A stretch of 64,000 bases of DNA from an uncultured Sphingorhabdus sp. (GTDB lineage Bacteria; Pseudomonadota; Alphaproteobacteria; Sphingomonadales; Sphingomonadaceae). This document shows positions 22,756 to 30,935 of this stretch, in pieces. How positions within the stretch are numbered: position 1 is the first letter of the stretch; each line of letters opens with the position of its first letter. The translations under genes and the position numbers were made by a program. A model generated the notes under the pieces. The model was given only the letters and a program-made list of their open reading frames with translations, was not told the DNA's origin and made no database searches. Where the stretch lies: the NCBI GenBank assembly GCA_947492905.1, contig CANLOL010000001.1:288578-352577 (forward strand), given 5' to 3'.

Positions 22756-23631
22756 TCAATCACTCTCTACCGACCCATAAAGCTGATCTCGGCTTGGAAA
22801 TGTTCTGTTGCGCACTTCATCGGCATATTGACGTACCGATGACTGAACAGTTTCCGACATATTGCCATAGCGTTTCACAAATTTCGGCGTACGGTCAAAT
22901 AATCCCAACATATCTTCTGATACCAAGACTTGCCCATCGCATTGCGCAGATGCACCAATACCAATAGTAGGACAGTCCACTTTCTGTGTAATCTCAATCG
23001 CAATAGGTTCTAACACGCCCTCGATTACAAGGCCAAAAGCCCCCGCCTCTGAGAGAGCAACCGCATCTTCGACAATGGCTTTGGCTTCTTCATCGCTCTT
23101 ACCGCGCACACCATAACCACCCAATATATTAATCGCTTGCGGCGTTAAACCAACATGCGCCATCACCGGAATACCGCGTTTCGTCAGAAATTCTACTGTC
23201 GGCGCCAATACTTTACCGCCTTCAATTTTAATGGCAGCTGCACCTGTATGTTTTAATAAGTTAGATGCATTTTCAAATGCTTGCTGGGGCGATGCTTCAT
23301 AAGAACCAAAGGGCATATCGACAATCACTGCCGCATGATAGCTTCCCCGCACCACAGCTGCGCCATGCGCAATCATCATCTCCATTGTTACGGCAACAGT
23401 ATGCGGCAGTCCGTAAATAACCTGCCCAAGCGAATCACCCACTAGCAACATATCGCACTCAGGGTCGAGCAATTGCGCCATACGCACTGTGTAAGCCGTT
23501 AGCATTACCAGTGGTTCGCCGCCTTTGCGCTGGCGTATTTTCGGCACTGTCAGCCTTTTCATCGGCTTTGGTGTTGGGTTCGCACGGCTGGTAGACGTAT
23601 CGAATGTGAGCGTTTTTGATGTAGTGGACAT
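22756..23631 (-). CDS. panB: 3-methyl-2-oxobutanoate hydroxymethyltransferase
   Basis: 291-residue enzyme making ketopantoate from 2-oxoisovalerate and methylene-tetrahydrofolate, the first step to pantothenate and CoA. Family blocks are LTAYTVRMAQLLD, LLVGDSLGQVIYG with metal-ligand Asp near 66, VDMPFGSYEASP with Asp near 105, AIKIEGG, AHVGLTPQAIN and the catalytic VIEGV. It is the first gene of the panB-TPR-bamB-der run but has a 148-base gap before the TPR gene, so it may be separately transcribed. The N-terminus is about 20 residues longer than usual. Confidence 0.96.
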   Translation of the reverse strand: MSTTSKTLTFDTSTSRANPTPKPMKRLTVPKIRQRKGGEPLVMLTAYTVRMAQLLDPECDMLLVGDSLGQVIYGLPHTVAVTMEMMIAHGAAVVRGSYHAAVIVDMPFGSYEASPQQAFENASNLLKHTGAAAIKIEGGKVLAPTVEFLTKRGIPVMAHVGLTPQAINILGGYGVRGKSDEEAKAIVEDAVALSEAGAFGLVIEGVLEPIAIEITQKVDCPTIGIGASAQCDGQVLVSEDMLGLFDRTPKFVKRYGNMSETVQSSVRQYADEVRNRTFPSRDQLYGSVESD

Positions 23632-23767
23632 TGGGAAACATTAGCGACAAATGCCTCGCTTAAAAAGAGCAGATTGCATAGATTTTAACAACATATGTTC
23701 GTTATGCTTGACTCTATGTTAAAAATATATAACACGATAGATATATTAATTAACATGGAGTCTGAAA

Positions 23768-24184
23768 ATGTCATTTCGTGAAAAAATGCTATGGGTAGCC
23801 TTTATCGCCATGATGGGCGGCTTTGGATTTTATTTCCTCACCCTATTAACCCCCTTAGGCGAAAATGCTTCGCCCGATTATTATCTAGGGCTGTTATTCC
23901 TAATTTTCGGCCTCGTAATAGGCAGCATGCTGGTAGCGACGCTGATATTATTCATCCGTAATCGCAGCGAAGTGACTTTCAAAGAAGATGAGCGCGATAG
24001 CGATATCCATAAAGCTGCTACTCAAATCGCCTATTACCCCTTACTTCTGGGCGTATGGGCTAGTGGCGCTATGTTTCATAATGGAGTTTCAACACCGACC
24101 ATGCTCAATATATTATTGGCGGTCTTGGTGGGTGCAGAATCCATTCGTTTGGGATATCAAATCTTTCTCTATCGCAAGGCATAG
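23768..24184 (+). CDS. Four-helix membrane protein paired with an XRE regulator
   Basis: 138-residue membrane protein with four helices (about 8-28, 40-62, 80-98 and 108-130) and a charged cytoplasmic loop RNRSEVTFKEDERDSDIHKAA between helices two and three. The EDERD element before helix three is shared by DUF2178-like membrane proteins that commonly sit next to small XRE regulators, but I did not verify the family. The gene is preceded by a CATGGAGTCTGAAA leader with GGAG. Its stop is three bases before the regulator start, so the two should be co-expressed. Confidence 0.8.
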   Translation: MSFREKMLWVAFIAMMGGFGFYFLTLLTPLGENASPDYYLGLLFLIFGLVIGSMLVATLILFIRNRSEVTFKEDERDSDIHKAATQIAYYPLLLGVWASGAMFHNGVSTPTMLNILLAVLVGAESIRLGYQIFLYRKA

Positions 24185-24187
24185 GAT

Positions 24188-24400
24188 ATGAAAAAACTAC
24201 CGTTTAATAATGAAATTAAAACTTTGCGTTTTATGAGCAATGAGATGACGCAGGGCGAATTAGGCGAAAGAGTAGGCGTTACTCGCCAGACCATAGCCGC
24301 CATTGAACAGGGAAAATACTCGCCTTCATTGGAAGTTGCATTCCGTATCGCCCATATATTTGGCAAACCATTGGAAGAGGTTTTTATTTGGGAGTTGTAG
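24188..24400 (+). CDS. Small XRE-family (Cro/CI-type HTH) regulator
   Basis: 70-residue helix-turn-helix protein covering little more than the DNA-binding domain. The HTH reads MTQGELGERVGVTRQTIAAIEQGKYSPSLEVAFRIAHIFG, with the typical YozG-like end LEEVFIWEL. It begins three bases after the membrane-protein stop and has GGAT as its ribosome site. Such pairs are usually self-regulating, with the membrane protein possibly modulating the regulator. That role is inference here. Confidence 0.9.
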   Translation: MKKLPFNNEIKTLRFMSNEMTQGELGERVGVTRQTIAAIEQGKYSPSLEVAFRIAHIFGKPLEEVFIWEL

Positions 24401-24475
24401 CAAAGTAAATAGCTTGAATATTCTGTGGACCGCGATATGATAACGTTGTCACTATTAGAGAGTATAAAAATTATC

Positions 24476-25549
24476 ATGCAAAAATTCATCCCCATTGCTT
24501 TATTGAGCACAGCAACAATAGCGTTAAGCGCATGCACTTCAGGAAGCACGACAAGTTCTGCAACGCCGGTCATCTCTCCACCCCCAGTGTCAGGGCCAGT
24601 TTCAGCCCCAACCAATAGTGCACAAACCCCCATTGAACGGTTTGGAGCATTATCAGTCACAGGCAACCGCATTACCGACAGCCAAAACCGGCCGATTTCC
24701 CTCTCTGGGGTAAGCCATTTCTGGTCCAATACAGGCTATGGCCAAGAAGCATTATATAATCCGCAAGTCGTTCAATATTTGGCCGATGAATGGAATGCTA
24801 CCTTGTTTCGCGCAGCAATGGGTGCCGATGAAAATGGCAGCTATCTTGATGAACCAGAAGCCAATGTAAAACGCGCCCAAACCGTTATTGATGCAGCCAT
24901 TGATATTGGGGCTTATGTTATCATCGATTTTCACTCGCATCATGCCCATGAATATCCAGAGAAAGCGATCGAGTTTTTCACCCAAATGGCCAAACAATAT
25001 GGCGATAAGCCTAATGTCATATATGAAATTTATAATGAGCCGCTCAACACCGCAAATTGGGCCAAGGATGTTAAGCCTTATTCAGAAAGATTAATTGCCG
25101 CAATACGCGCCATAGACCCCGATAATCTGATCATTGTCGGCTCGCCCACTTGGTCACAAGATGTCGATATCGTCGCCCAAGACCCCATAGTTGGATATGA
25201 TAATATTGCCTATACTATGCATTTCTACGCAGGGACGCATGGGGAAGCATTGCGGGCTAAAACCAAAAAAGCATTGGATGCTGGCCTTGCCATATTTGTT
25301 ACCGAATGGGGTACGATTAATGCCAATGGCGATGGCGCAGTAGCGCATCAATCGGTTAAACAATGGACCGAATTTATGGACAAACATTGTTTATCAAATG
25401 CCAATTGGTCCGTTAGCAACAAAGCCGAAGGCGCCTCTATATTTAAGCCTGGCACAACACAAAAAGGACCTTGGAAAGATAGCGATCTAACCGAGTCTGC
25501 AAAGGTTGTTAAACAGATAGTCAAAAATGGTACGCGGGTTTGCGAATGA
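24476..25549 (+). CDS. GH5-family endoglucanase-like lipoprotein
   Basis: 357-residue glycoside hydrolase with a lipoprotein signal (MQKFIPIALLSTATIALSAC, Cys 20) and a Ser/Thr/Pro linker to about residue 52. The catalytic barrel shows GVSHFWSN, NATLFRAAMG and IIDFHSHH. The acid/base is Glu 188 in YEIYNEP and the nucleophile is Glu 267 in FVTEWGT. It most resembles cellulase-type GH5, cleaving beta-1,4-glucans, but other beta-glycans are possible. The ATG at 24476 is chosen because it starts the signal peptide. The cell-surface anchor suggests oligosaccharide foraging. There are no neighbouring carbohydrate genes. Confidence 0.9.
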   Translation: MQKFIPIALLSTATIALSACTSGSTTSSATPVISPPPVSGPVSAPTNSAQTPIERFGALSVTGNRITDSQNRPISLSGVSHFWSNTGYGQEALYNPQVVQYLADEWNATLFRAAMGADENGSYLDEPEANVKRAQTVIDAAIDIGAYVIIDFHSHHAHEYPEKAIEFFTQMAKQYGDKPNVIYEIYNEPLNTANWAKDVKPYSERLIAAIRAIDPDNLIIVGSPTWSQDVDIVAQDPIVGYDNIAYTMHFYAGTHGEALRAKTKKALDAGLAIFVTEWGTINANGDGAVAHQSVKQWTEFMDKHCLSNANWSVSNKAEGASIFKPGTTQKGPWKDSDLTESAKVVKQIVKNGTRVCE

Positions 25550-25567
25550 TATAATGCTCTAATGCAT

Positions 25568-26653
25568 TTAATATTCTGTCAGAGCCGTAACTGCCAATTC
25601 AGGGTGATCGGTAAAAAACCCATCAATCCCAGCATCCCGATAGGCTTTGATTTCAGATTTCATATCACCCAATTCATCTAATTCTAATGATGATTTTAAT
25701 CCTTCGGGCAGGAAATAATTTTCTGCCCGAAAGGTCCATCCATGCACCAATAATTCTCTGGCTTTTGCGTTTTTAATCAAATCTGTAGGGGCGCTTAATC
25801 GGCCCAAAACATTCCTATCAATCACATATGATTTATGAACACCAACACCATCCGCATATTCTGCAATCCGCGATAACCCCGCAGGCGTCACCATGTCTGG
25901 GAACAATATATTGGGCCGGTCAGGGGGCGATCCTTCTGGAGCAATGAGCTGTATCAATCTAATGTCAGTGACTTCGGATAATTTCTCCAAAATACCGACT
26001 TCAAATGATTGGATAAAAACAGCATCACTCGCATCACGATAACCAAATATATTCAATTGCTTCAGCAAAGTCTCTTGTTGCGGCAATCCGATAGACTTAA
26101 AATAGCTGGGGTGTTTCAGCTCTGGATAAATTCCTATCACGCGCCCAGTTCTCTGTTCCAATCGCTGGATAAGTTTTAATAATTCCTCAAAAGATAATAT
26201 CTCATATTCATTATCATAATCTCTATTATCGGCCCGCAATTCCCTCAAACGCTCTCTGGCGCGCAATGTTTTCAATTCATTATAGGTGAAATCTTCAGTG
26301 AACCAACCACTGACTTCTTTGCCATCAATAACTTTAGTCGTATAGCGCGATGCAAATTCTTCCTTTGTCGAAACATTGGTCGTGGCGCCAATTTCATTTT
26401 CATGGCGAACCATTAATATGCCATCTTTGCTAACCACAATATCTGGTTCTAAATAATCAGCACCCTGCTCAATAGCCAATCTATAGGCCGCCGCAGTATG
26501 CTCCGGACGTTCACCGCTTGCGCCCCGATGCCCAATGATTATGGGAATAGCCGTATCTGATGAAAAACCATCCGCATCATCGCTGCATCCAGCGGCTGAC
26601 AGCGGCAAAACGATAATCAAACATTTAAAAAATAGTGAGATAGAACGCAGCAT
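25568..26653 (-). CDS. Glycerophosphodiester phosphodiesterase lipoprotein
   Basis: 361-residue GDPD-fold enzyme hydrolysing glycerophosphodiesters to glycerol-3-phosphate and an alcohol. The lipoprotein signal ends PLSAAGC with Cys 23, so it is periplasmic and lipid-anchored. The catalytic and metal residues are IIGHRGASGERPEHT (His 42, Arg 43, Glu 51, His 52), DYLEPDIVVSKDG and VRHE. Late blocks are YPELKHP and DGFFTDHPE. It is of the GlpQ size class. It converges on the GH5 gene with 18 bases between stops, and no glycerol-phosphate transport genes are nearby. Confidence 0.92.
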   Translation of the reverse strand: MLRSISLFFKCLIIVLPLSAAGCSDDADGFSSDTAIPIIIGHRGASGERPEHTAAAYRLAIEQGADYLEPDIVVSKDGILMVRHENEIGATTNVSTKEEFASRYTTKVIDGKEVSGWFTEDFTYNELKTLRARERLRELRADNRDYDNEYEILSFEELLKLIQRLEQRTGRVIGIYPELKHPSYFKSIGLPQQETLLKQLNIFGYRDASDAVFIQSFEVGILEKLSEVTDIRLIQLIAPEGSPPDRPNILFPDMVTPAGLSRIAEYADGVGVHKSYVIDRNVLGRLSAPTDLIKNAKARELLVHGWTFRAENYFLPEGLKSSLELDELGDMKSEIKAYRDAGIDGFFTDHPELAVTALTEY

Positions 26654-26908
26654 TTATTAGGCCGCAGCAATCCGTATTGAGGAATATAGAAGAGTGGAGC
26701 AAAGATCAAAATCACCCGCTATCCTGTTTATTGCTCTACGCATAATATTCACCCCGTTCACATTGATATAAACATCAAAGCGATTCTGTGGCAATTCTAG
26801 CAATAAGCCCTAAAGCTTCAAGATGAATCCTCGCAAAGCAACATAGAAAAAACATATTTTACATGAATTTATAATATAGTTTCAACGGATATTAAATCCA
26901 TTCAAATA

Positions 26909-27259
26909 TTAATCTACTAATGCTGCTTCATATTCTGATGATTTAAAACCAACCAATAAGCCCATTTCTGTTTCCAATACAGGGCGCTTAATCATGCTGG
27001 GATATTCCATCATCAACATGATAGCTTTGGATTCATCTATATTTTCGCGATTTGCAGCGGGGAGCTTTTTAAACGTTGTGCCGCGTTTGTTGAGCAATAC
27101 TTCCCAACCCACTTGGCCAATCCATTCTTTTAGCATTTTACCGTCAACGCCCGCTTTTTTATAATCATGAAAATCATAGATTATATCGCGCTGCTCCATC
27201 CATTTACGCGCTTTTTTGATCGTGTCACAATTTGAAATGCCATATATTTTAGTAGCCAT
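26909..27259 (-). CDS. ArsC/Spx-family thioredoxin-fold protein (YffB-like)
   Basis: 116-residue protein of the ArsC/Spx superfamily. The single cysteine is in GISNCDTIKKARKWM; there is no CXXC. The second signature is LMMEYPSMIKRPVLE, with the arginine that contacts the anion in ArsC. The LLNKRGTTFKKLP middle block is closest to the YffB subgroup, possibly a glutathione-dependent reductase, and not a true arsenate reductase. No ars genes are around. It is flanked by a 255-base gap with no recognisable elements. Confidence 0.88.
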   Translation of the reverse strand: MATKIYGISNCDTIKKARKWMEQRDIIYDFHDYKKAGVDGKMLKEWIGQVGWEVLLNKRGTTFKKLPAANRENIDESKAIMLMMEYPSMIKRPVLETEMGLLVGFKSSEYEAALVD

Positions 27260-27352
27260 GTCGATGATCCCGTAAATAACTATACATATGATTGAGATGC
27301 TCTATCTGCAAACAATCGTCATTGGTCAAGGGCTATCGCTTGTCAAAAGCCT

Positions 27353-27892
27353 CTATTGGCGGCGATGCCTCAATATGAAACGCACACAGCAAGTGATAAT
27401 GAACGTTGGCAAGATAATCCATTTCAGCTCTGACCAGAGCGTTACCAAACCTCTTGCGCTGAAAAAATTACGGCCAATGGGGGACACCTCTATCGGCGTG
27501 AAGGGCGCAAAATAGCGCATATCATCAATTGGCCAGAACAAAGCCGCGCCAAGCCCGCCATTGGTAAATGCATCCAATATGCCGTGCGATGCCATGCTGA
27601 TGAATAAGAAAATAAATATAGTTTTCCAATATATGGGCCGCATGATCGCCGTAAAAATTACCGCAACTACAGCCGCCACTAAGAGCGCATGACTAGCCCC
27701 GCGATGCCCCAAGGGATCACCATAATCAATGCCCATTGCAAAGCCCACCACATCCGCATCGGGCAGCATTGCCAGTGCCATGCCTGTAAAAATCATAGGT
27801 TTTGTTATTATCGCTTTATCAGGTTTTTGAGCGCTATTTATCATCACAGCAGCAGCAATCGGTATAATCGCATGGGACATTATGGTTGGCAT
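27353..27892 (-). CDS. YdjM-type membrane metal-dependent hydrolase family protein
   Basis: 179-residue membrane protein starting MPTIMSHAIIPIAAAVM. It has the family's histidine/aspartate-rich pieces MLPDADVVGF, DPLGHRGASHALLV and MASHGILDAFTNGG, followed by WPIDDMRYFAPFTPIEVSPIG. This is the LexA-regulated YdjM-like (DUF457) family, annotated as putative metal-dependent hydrolases without a proven substrate. The start is put at ATG 27892, preceded by GGTGGA; GTG 27901 is in frame. It follows purT on the same strand after a short gap. Confidence 0.87.
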   Translation of the reverse strand: MPTIMSHAIIPIAAAVMINSAQKPDKAIITKPMIFTGMALAMLPDADVVGFAMGIDYGDPLGHRGASHALLVAAVVAVIFTAIMRPIYWKTIFIFLFISMASHGILDAFTNGGLGAALFWPIDDMRYFAPFTPIEVSPIGRNFFSARGLVTLWSELKWIILPTFIITCCVRFILRHRRQ

Positions 27893-27913
27893 ATTATCCA
27901 CCCATAGCGCAGA

Positions 27914-29098
27914 TTATGAGCCATATTCTATCACAATTTTTTGGGCGGCTTCTGCTGCCAATTTTCTCGCTTTTTCGCTATCATCACTGCGCGCAATCAC
28001 CACACCCATGCGGCGATAAGGGCGCGTGACAGGTTTGCCAAAAATGCGAACATCCACATGATCGCTCTTAGATATGCTCAAAGCTTCTGCCAGACCCGTA
28101 AATGCAAAATCATCGGATTCTCTATCTGCTAATATCACAGCACTTGCCGATGCGCCTTGGCATTGGATAGGCGGAATAGGAAGGCCCAAAATCGCGCGCG
28201 CATGCAGATCAAATTCGTTCAATTCTTGCGAAATTAAAGTCACCATTCCGGTATCATGCGGGCGCGGGGATAATTCGGAAAATATTACCTGATCGCCTTT
28301 GACGAAAAATTCAACGCCAAACAGCCCCCACCCTTTGCCCTTACCTGCAAGAGCCTTCACCACTTTTGCCGCCATTTCCTGAGCAGTGGCAAGCGCCGCA
28401 TCAGACATAGCAGCGGGTTGCCAACTTTCTTGATAATCACCCCGTTCTTGACGATGACCAATTGGCGGGCAAAAATAGATCCCATCCTTGGCGCACACGG
28501 TCAGCAAGGTGATTTCATAATCAAAGTCGATAAATTGCTCGGCAATGACCCGCACCCTATCGCCGCGCATACCATCGGCGGCATAATCCCATGCGGCATC
28601 AATTTCTGATAAGTCTCTTACCGTGCTTTGCCCCTTGCCCGATGATGACATCACTGGTTTGACCACCAATGGCGCGCCAATTTTTTCGGCTATGACGCAT
28701 AATTCTTCGCGGCTTTGTGCATAATCATAGCGCGATGTTAACAGCCCTAATTCACGCGAAGCCAGATCACGAATTGCATCACGGTTCATGGTCAATTGCG
28801 CGGCATAGGCCGAAGGCACAATATTATAACCTTCTTGTTCCAAATCCGCCAAAACTTCGGTGCGGATGGCCTCTATTTCAGGCACGATATAATCGGGCTT
28901 ATGCTTTTCGATGGCGGCGCGCAGCGCATCAGCATCGAGCATAGAGAAGACTTCGTGCGCATCTGCCAATTGCATGGCGGGTGCGCCTTCATAAGCATCA
29001 CAAGCAATGACATAAGCACCAAGCCGCTTAGCGGAGATTACAAATTCACGGCCCAATTCACCCGAACCCAATAGCAATATTTTAGCAATGTGACTCAT
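27914..29098 (-). CDS. purT: Formate-dependent phosphoribosylglycinamide formyltransferase
   Basis: 394-residue ATP-grasp enzyme that formylates GAR using formate and ATP in purine synthesis, replacing or adding to PurN. The N-terminal nucleotide-binding block is ILLLGSGELGREFVISAKRLGAYVIACD. Other signatures are YIVPEIEAIRTEVL, PLVVKPVMSSSGKGQSTV, GWGLFGVEFFV and FSELSPRPHDTGMVTL. Length is normal. With purL and guaA it makes three unlinked purine genes in this window. Confidence 0.96.
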   Translation of the reverse strand: MSHIAKILLLGSGELGREFVISAKRLGAYVIACDAYEGAPAMQLADAHEVFSMLDADALRAAIEKHKPDYIVPEIEAIRTEVLADLEQEGYNIVPSAYAAQLTMNRDAIRDLASRELGLLTSRYDYAQSREELCVIAEKIGAPLVVKPVMSSSGKGQSTVRDLSEIDAAWDYAADGMRGDRVRVIAEQFIDFDYEITLLTVCAKDGIYFCPPIGHRQERGDYQESWQPAAMSDAALATAQEMAAKVVKALAGKGKGWGLFGVEFFVKGDQVIFSELSPRPHDTGMVTLISQELNEFDLHARAILGLPIPPIQCQGASASAVILADRESDDFAFTGLAEALSISKSDHVDVRIFGKPVTRPYRRMGVVIARSDDSEKARKLAAEAAQKIVIEYGS

Positions 29099-29154
29099 GT
29101 TGTTCCTATCTGTTAAACTCTAATATTATCACAACATCACCTAAACAAAGTTTA

Positions 29155-29310
29155 GTTTTAAGCGTCCTTACCCTGAACCCTTTCGTCTTGAATTTCCAGA
29201 CCTGAGCACTCTAATCCTATACCCGTTCTTCCTGAACTAATCTTCATATGCTTTTCGTCCTGAGCTTACCTATCTTGAGCCCTTCGTCCTGAGCTGATCT
29301 TCCTAAACCA
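29155..29310. repeat. Array of decayed REP-like half-sites
   Basis: Between purT and the GIY-YIG gene the plus strand carries several imperfect copies of TTCGTCCTGAGC or TTCNTCCTGAAC, spaced roughly 25-45 bases apart. Examples lie near 29171-29186, 29224-29238, 29258-29270 and 29284-29295. They resemble the outer half of the intact repeat at 29311. I read them as degraded earlier insertions of the same element. Confidence 0.55.
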
Positions 29311-29334
29311 TTCGTCCTGAGCCTGTCGAAGGAT
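29311..29334 (+). repeat. REP-like palindromic element, left copy
   Basis: 24-base unit beginning TTCGTCCTGAGC and ending TGTCGAAGGAT. Its ends TTCG and CGAA can pair with a bulge to make a hairpin, as in REP sequences. It is an inverted copy of the unit at 29731 with one mismatch, and the two flank the GIY-YIG gene. Similar palindromes are common in sphingomonad genomes, as I recall. Confidence 0.8.
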
Positions 29335-29375
29335 TGAACGGTACGAAAGATCGAAAATCTTACATCATGGCCTCA

Positions 29376-29660
29376 TCATCGATTACCCCTAGATTTAGCT
29401 AGCCTAGAAATTTCTTTCCAATCTCCCTCAATTAGTGCCTCTTTTTTAGCACGAGACCAACCTTTTATTTGCCGCTCAGAAGCAAAGGCCTCCAACCGCG
29501 AAGGAAACTCCTCGCTCCAGACCAATGTAATAGGCAGCCGTGTTGCCGTATATCCGCCCTTTCCTAATTTATGTTGAGCGATGCGTGTTTCTAAATTATC
29601 TGTATGTCCTATATAATAATGCCCATCAGAACAGCGCAACATATAGGTCCAAAATGCCAT
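29376..29660 (-). CDS. Small GIY-YIG nuclease
   Basis: 94-residue single-domain GIY-YIG endonuclease-like protein. The motif pair is TYML (5-8) and YYIG (15-18). The catalytic-type arginine is Arg 26 in NLETRIAQHK and the metal-binding glutamate is Glu 62 in SERQIKGWSRAKKEAL. All key residues look present, so it should be active on DNA or a structured nucleic acid. It stands between two inverted REP-like repeats at 29311 and 29731. In sphingomonads I recall this nuclease type recurring next to such palindromes, so a role in spreading or processing them is plausible, as RAYT transposases do for REPs. That link is inference. Confidence 0.88.
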   Translation of the reverse strand: MAFWTYMLRCSDGHYYIGHTDNLETRIAQHKLGKGGYTATRLPITLVWSEEFPSRLEAFASERQIKGWSRAKKEALIEGDWKEISRLAKSRGNR

Positions 29661-29730
29661 TGCATGACTCTAGCTATTTTATATGTATTGGCAAGCTGTG
29701 GCGTTATTAACGCGGCTATTCATCCTTATC

Positions 29731-29754
29731 ATCCTTCGACAAGCTCAGGACGAA
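29731..29754 (-). repeat. REP-like palindromic element, right copy (inverted)
   Basis: On the plus strand it reads ATCCTTCGACAAGCTCAGGA followed by CGAA. That is the reverse complement of the 29311 copy with a single difference. It lies about 70 bases before the GIY-YIG start, so the nuclease gene is bracketed by inverted repeats. Confidence 0.82.
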
Positions 29755-29769
29755 CGGATGTTAGAGTGC

Positions 29770-30270
29770 CTATAAAGCACTTTGTGTCGTAATGTCATTA
29801 CCCGACTTGTACAGGTAATGGATTGTAACAACCCAACCCGAAACTTCATGATTAACGATCCTTAGCATAATCCAATAAAGTAGAACATTGTCATCTAAAA
29901 CATCTTCAAAAAGCCAATTCGTCATTGGGTTTATGTCTGTTTCAAAATAGATAGTAATATCAAAATCATCATCAGCAAGTTGTCCTGATGGTGAGCCATA
30001 TTTGACAATTAATTCTTCTTGGAGTTGACTAAAAATATCGAGTGCGGTCAGTCTATCATTACAAATATCACTGCTAGCTGTTATTGTATAACTATCGCTA
30101 TTAGGAAAAGTTGTAATTTTATATTCGCTAAAATACTCATGTTGAATTGGTACTTCTTCCAATGTGACTTCTATGCGATTATACTCTAACCCTTGAATCC
30201 CTAACCTCATATCAATACCAAAAGGAACTGAACTTCTTAAATCTAATTTATTTGATTGTTCTTGTGACAC
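29770..30270 (-). CDS. Protein of unknown function, AT-rich
   Basis: 166-residue soluble-looking protein that I do not recognise. It begins MSQEQSNKLDLRSSVPFGIDMRLGIQGLEYNRIEVTLEEV and looks like an alternating strand/helix fold with no signal peptide or membrane helix. The SSVPFGIDMRLGI start resembles the F/Y-G-hydrophobic-pattern entry of small secreted or lipid-linked repeats, but I cannot assign it. Codon use is AT-rich. It sits between the right REP-like copy at 29731 and a third copy at 30419, and so belongs to the repeat-rich accessory patch. A good ribosome site is not evident. Confidence 0.6.
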   Translation of the reverse strand: MSQEQSNKLDLRSSVPFGIDMRLGIQGLEYNRIEVTLEEVPIQHEYFSEYKITTFPNSDSYTITASSDICNDRLTALDIFSQLQEELIVKYGSPSGQLADDDFDITIYFETDINPMTNWLFEDVLDDNVLLYWIMLRIVNHEVSGWVVTIHYLYKSGNDITTQSAL

Positions 30271-30418
30271 CGCATATTCCTTATTATTAATATATTATCA
30301 AATAGTATTTAGATGTTCAGCGATAACATTATAAGTCATATATTCAATTCTAAATCCGTTCTTCCTGAGTCCGCTATCTTGAAAGCGCTTGTCATCGAAC
30401 TTCCATGTCCTGTGACCG

Positions 30419-30442
30419 TTCGTCCTGAGCTTGTCGAAGGAT
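30419..30442 (+). repeat. REP-like palindromic element, third copy
   Basis: TTCGTCCTGAGCTTGTCGAA followed by GGAT, in the same orientation as the 29311 copy and an exact inverse of the 29731 copy. Decayed half-copies (for example near 30357-30370) lie just upstream. Confidence 0.8.
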
Positions 30443-30502
30443 CGAAATATAAAGCTAAACTCACTCCTGTTCGTTTATACTGCAACCTTGTTAGTATGAT
30501 AA

Positions 30503-30931
30503 TTATCTATCATGGCCAATAGTCCTGAGACTCTTTTCGATAATAAAAATATAAAAAATGAGTATGGAACTCCCTATTCCAATTAACCAACCAGCCCAAT
30601 CTTTCGCGAAACCAGCAACCATTTTTTGTACATCGCCGCTTGACCAGCCAAGTCTCTCATATAATAACCAGTCCAACACACCATTGCTATTAAACCGAAA
30701 TAATAGATCACCGCTTAACCAAATTAATCCGCAATATAGTATGACCTTAAATAGGTTTTTGTTACGCCAACCAACATAGGATGCTACTATTGCATATAAT
30801 ATACCAAGTACGTTAATCGTCAACGATACCCCAGAACTACTCAGCCCTACATATCTGTCAGATGCTATCCACAGAGATATTATCATAATACATATATAAA
30901 ATAATATAGTTATAACAGACTTCCCATGCAT
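30503..30931 (-). CDS. Small membrane protein downstream of guaA
   Basis: 142-residue protein with four hydrophobic helices (about 6-24, 34-52, 61-80 and 110-133) and no family that I recognise. I set the start at ATG 30931, four bases after the guaA stop, with GGGAG at the guaA end acting as ribosome site. The longer frame would overlap guaA by 43 bases. Co-transcription with guaA is likely. Composition is much more AT-rich than guaA, as in several other orphan genes of this window that follow core genes. Confidence 0.7.
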   Translation of the reverse strand: MHGKSVITILFYICIMIISLWIASDRYVGLSSSGVSLTINVLGILYAIVASYVGWRNKNLFKVILYCGLIWLSGDLLFRFNSNGVLDWLLYERLGWSSGDVQKMVAGFAKDWAGWLIGIGSSILIFYIFIIEKSLRTIGHDR

Positions 30932-30935
30932 TAAT

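Noticed and set aside
26909-27259. Arsenate reductase and arsenic resistance island
   Set aside because: The Cys context fits the YffB/Spx-like subgroup and no other ars genes are present.
29604-29792. Plus-strand frame reading through the right REP-like copy
   Set aside because: It is antisense to the GIY-YIG gene and its translation of the palindrome is an artefact often seen with such repeats.
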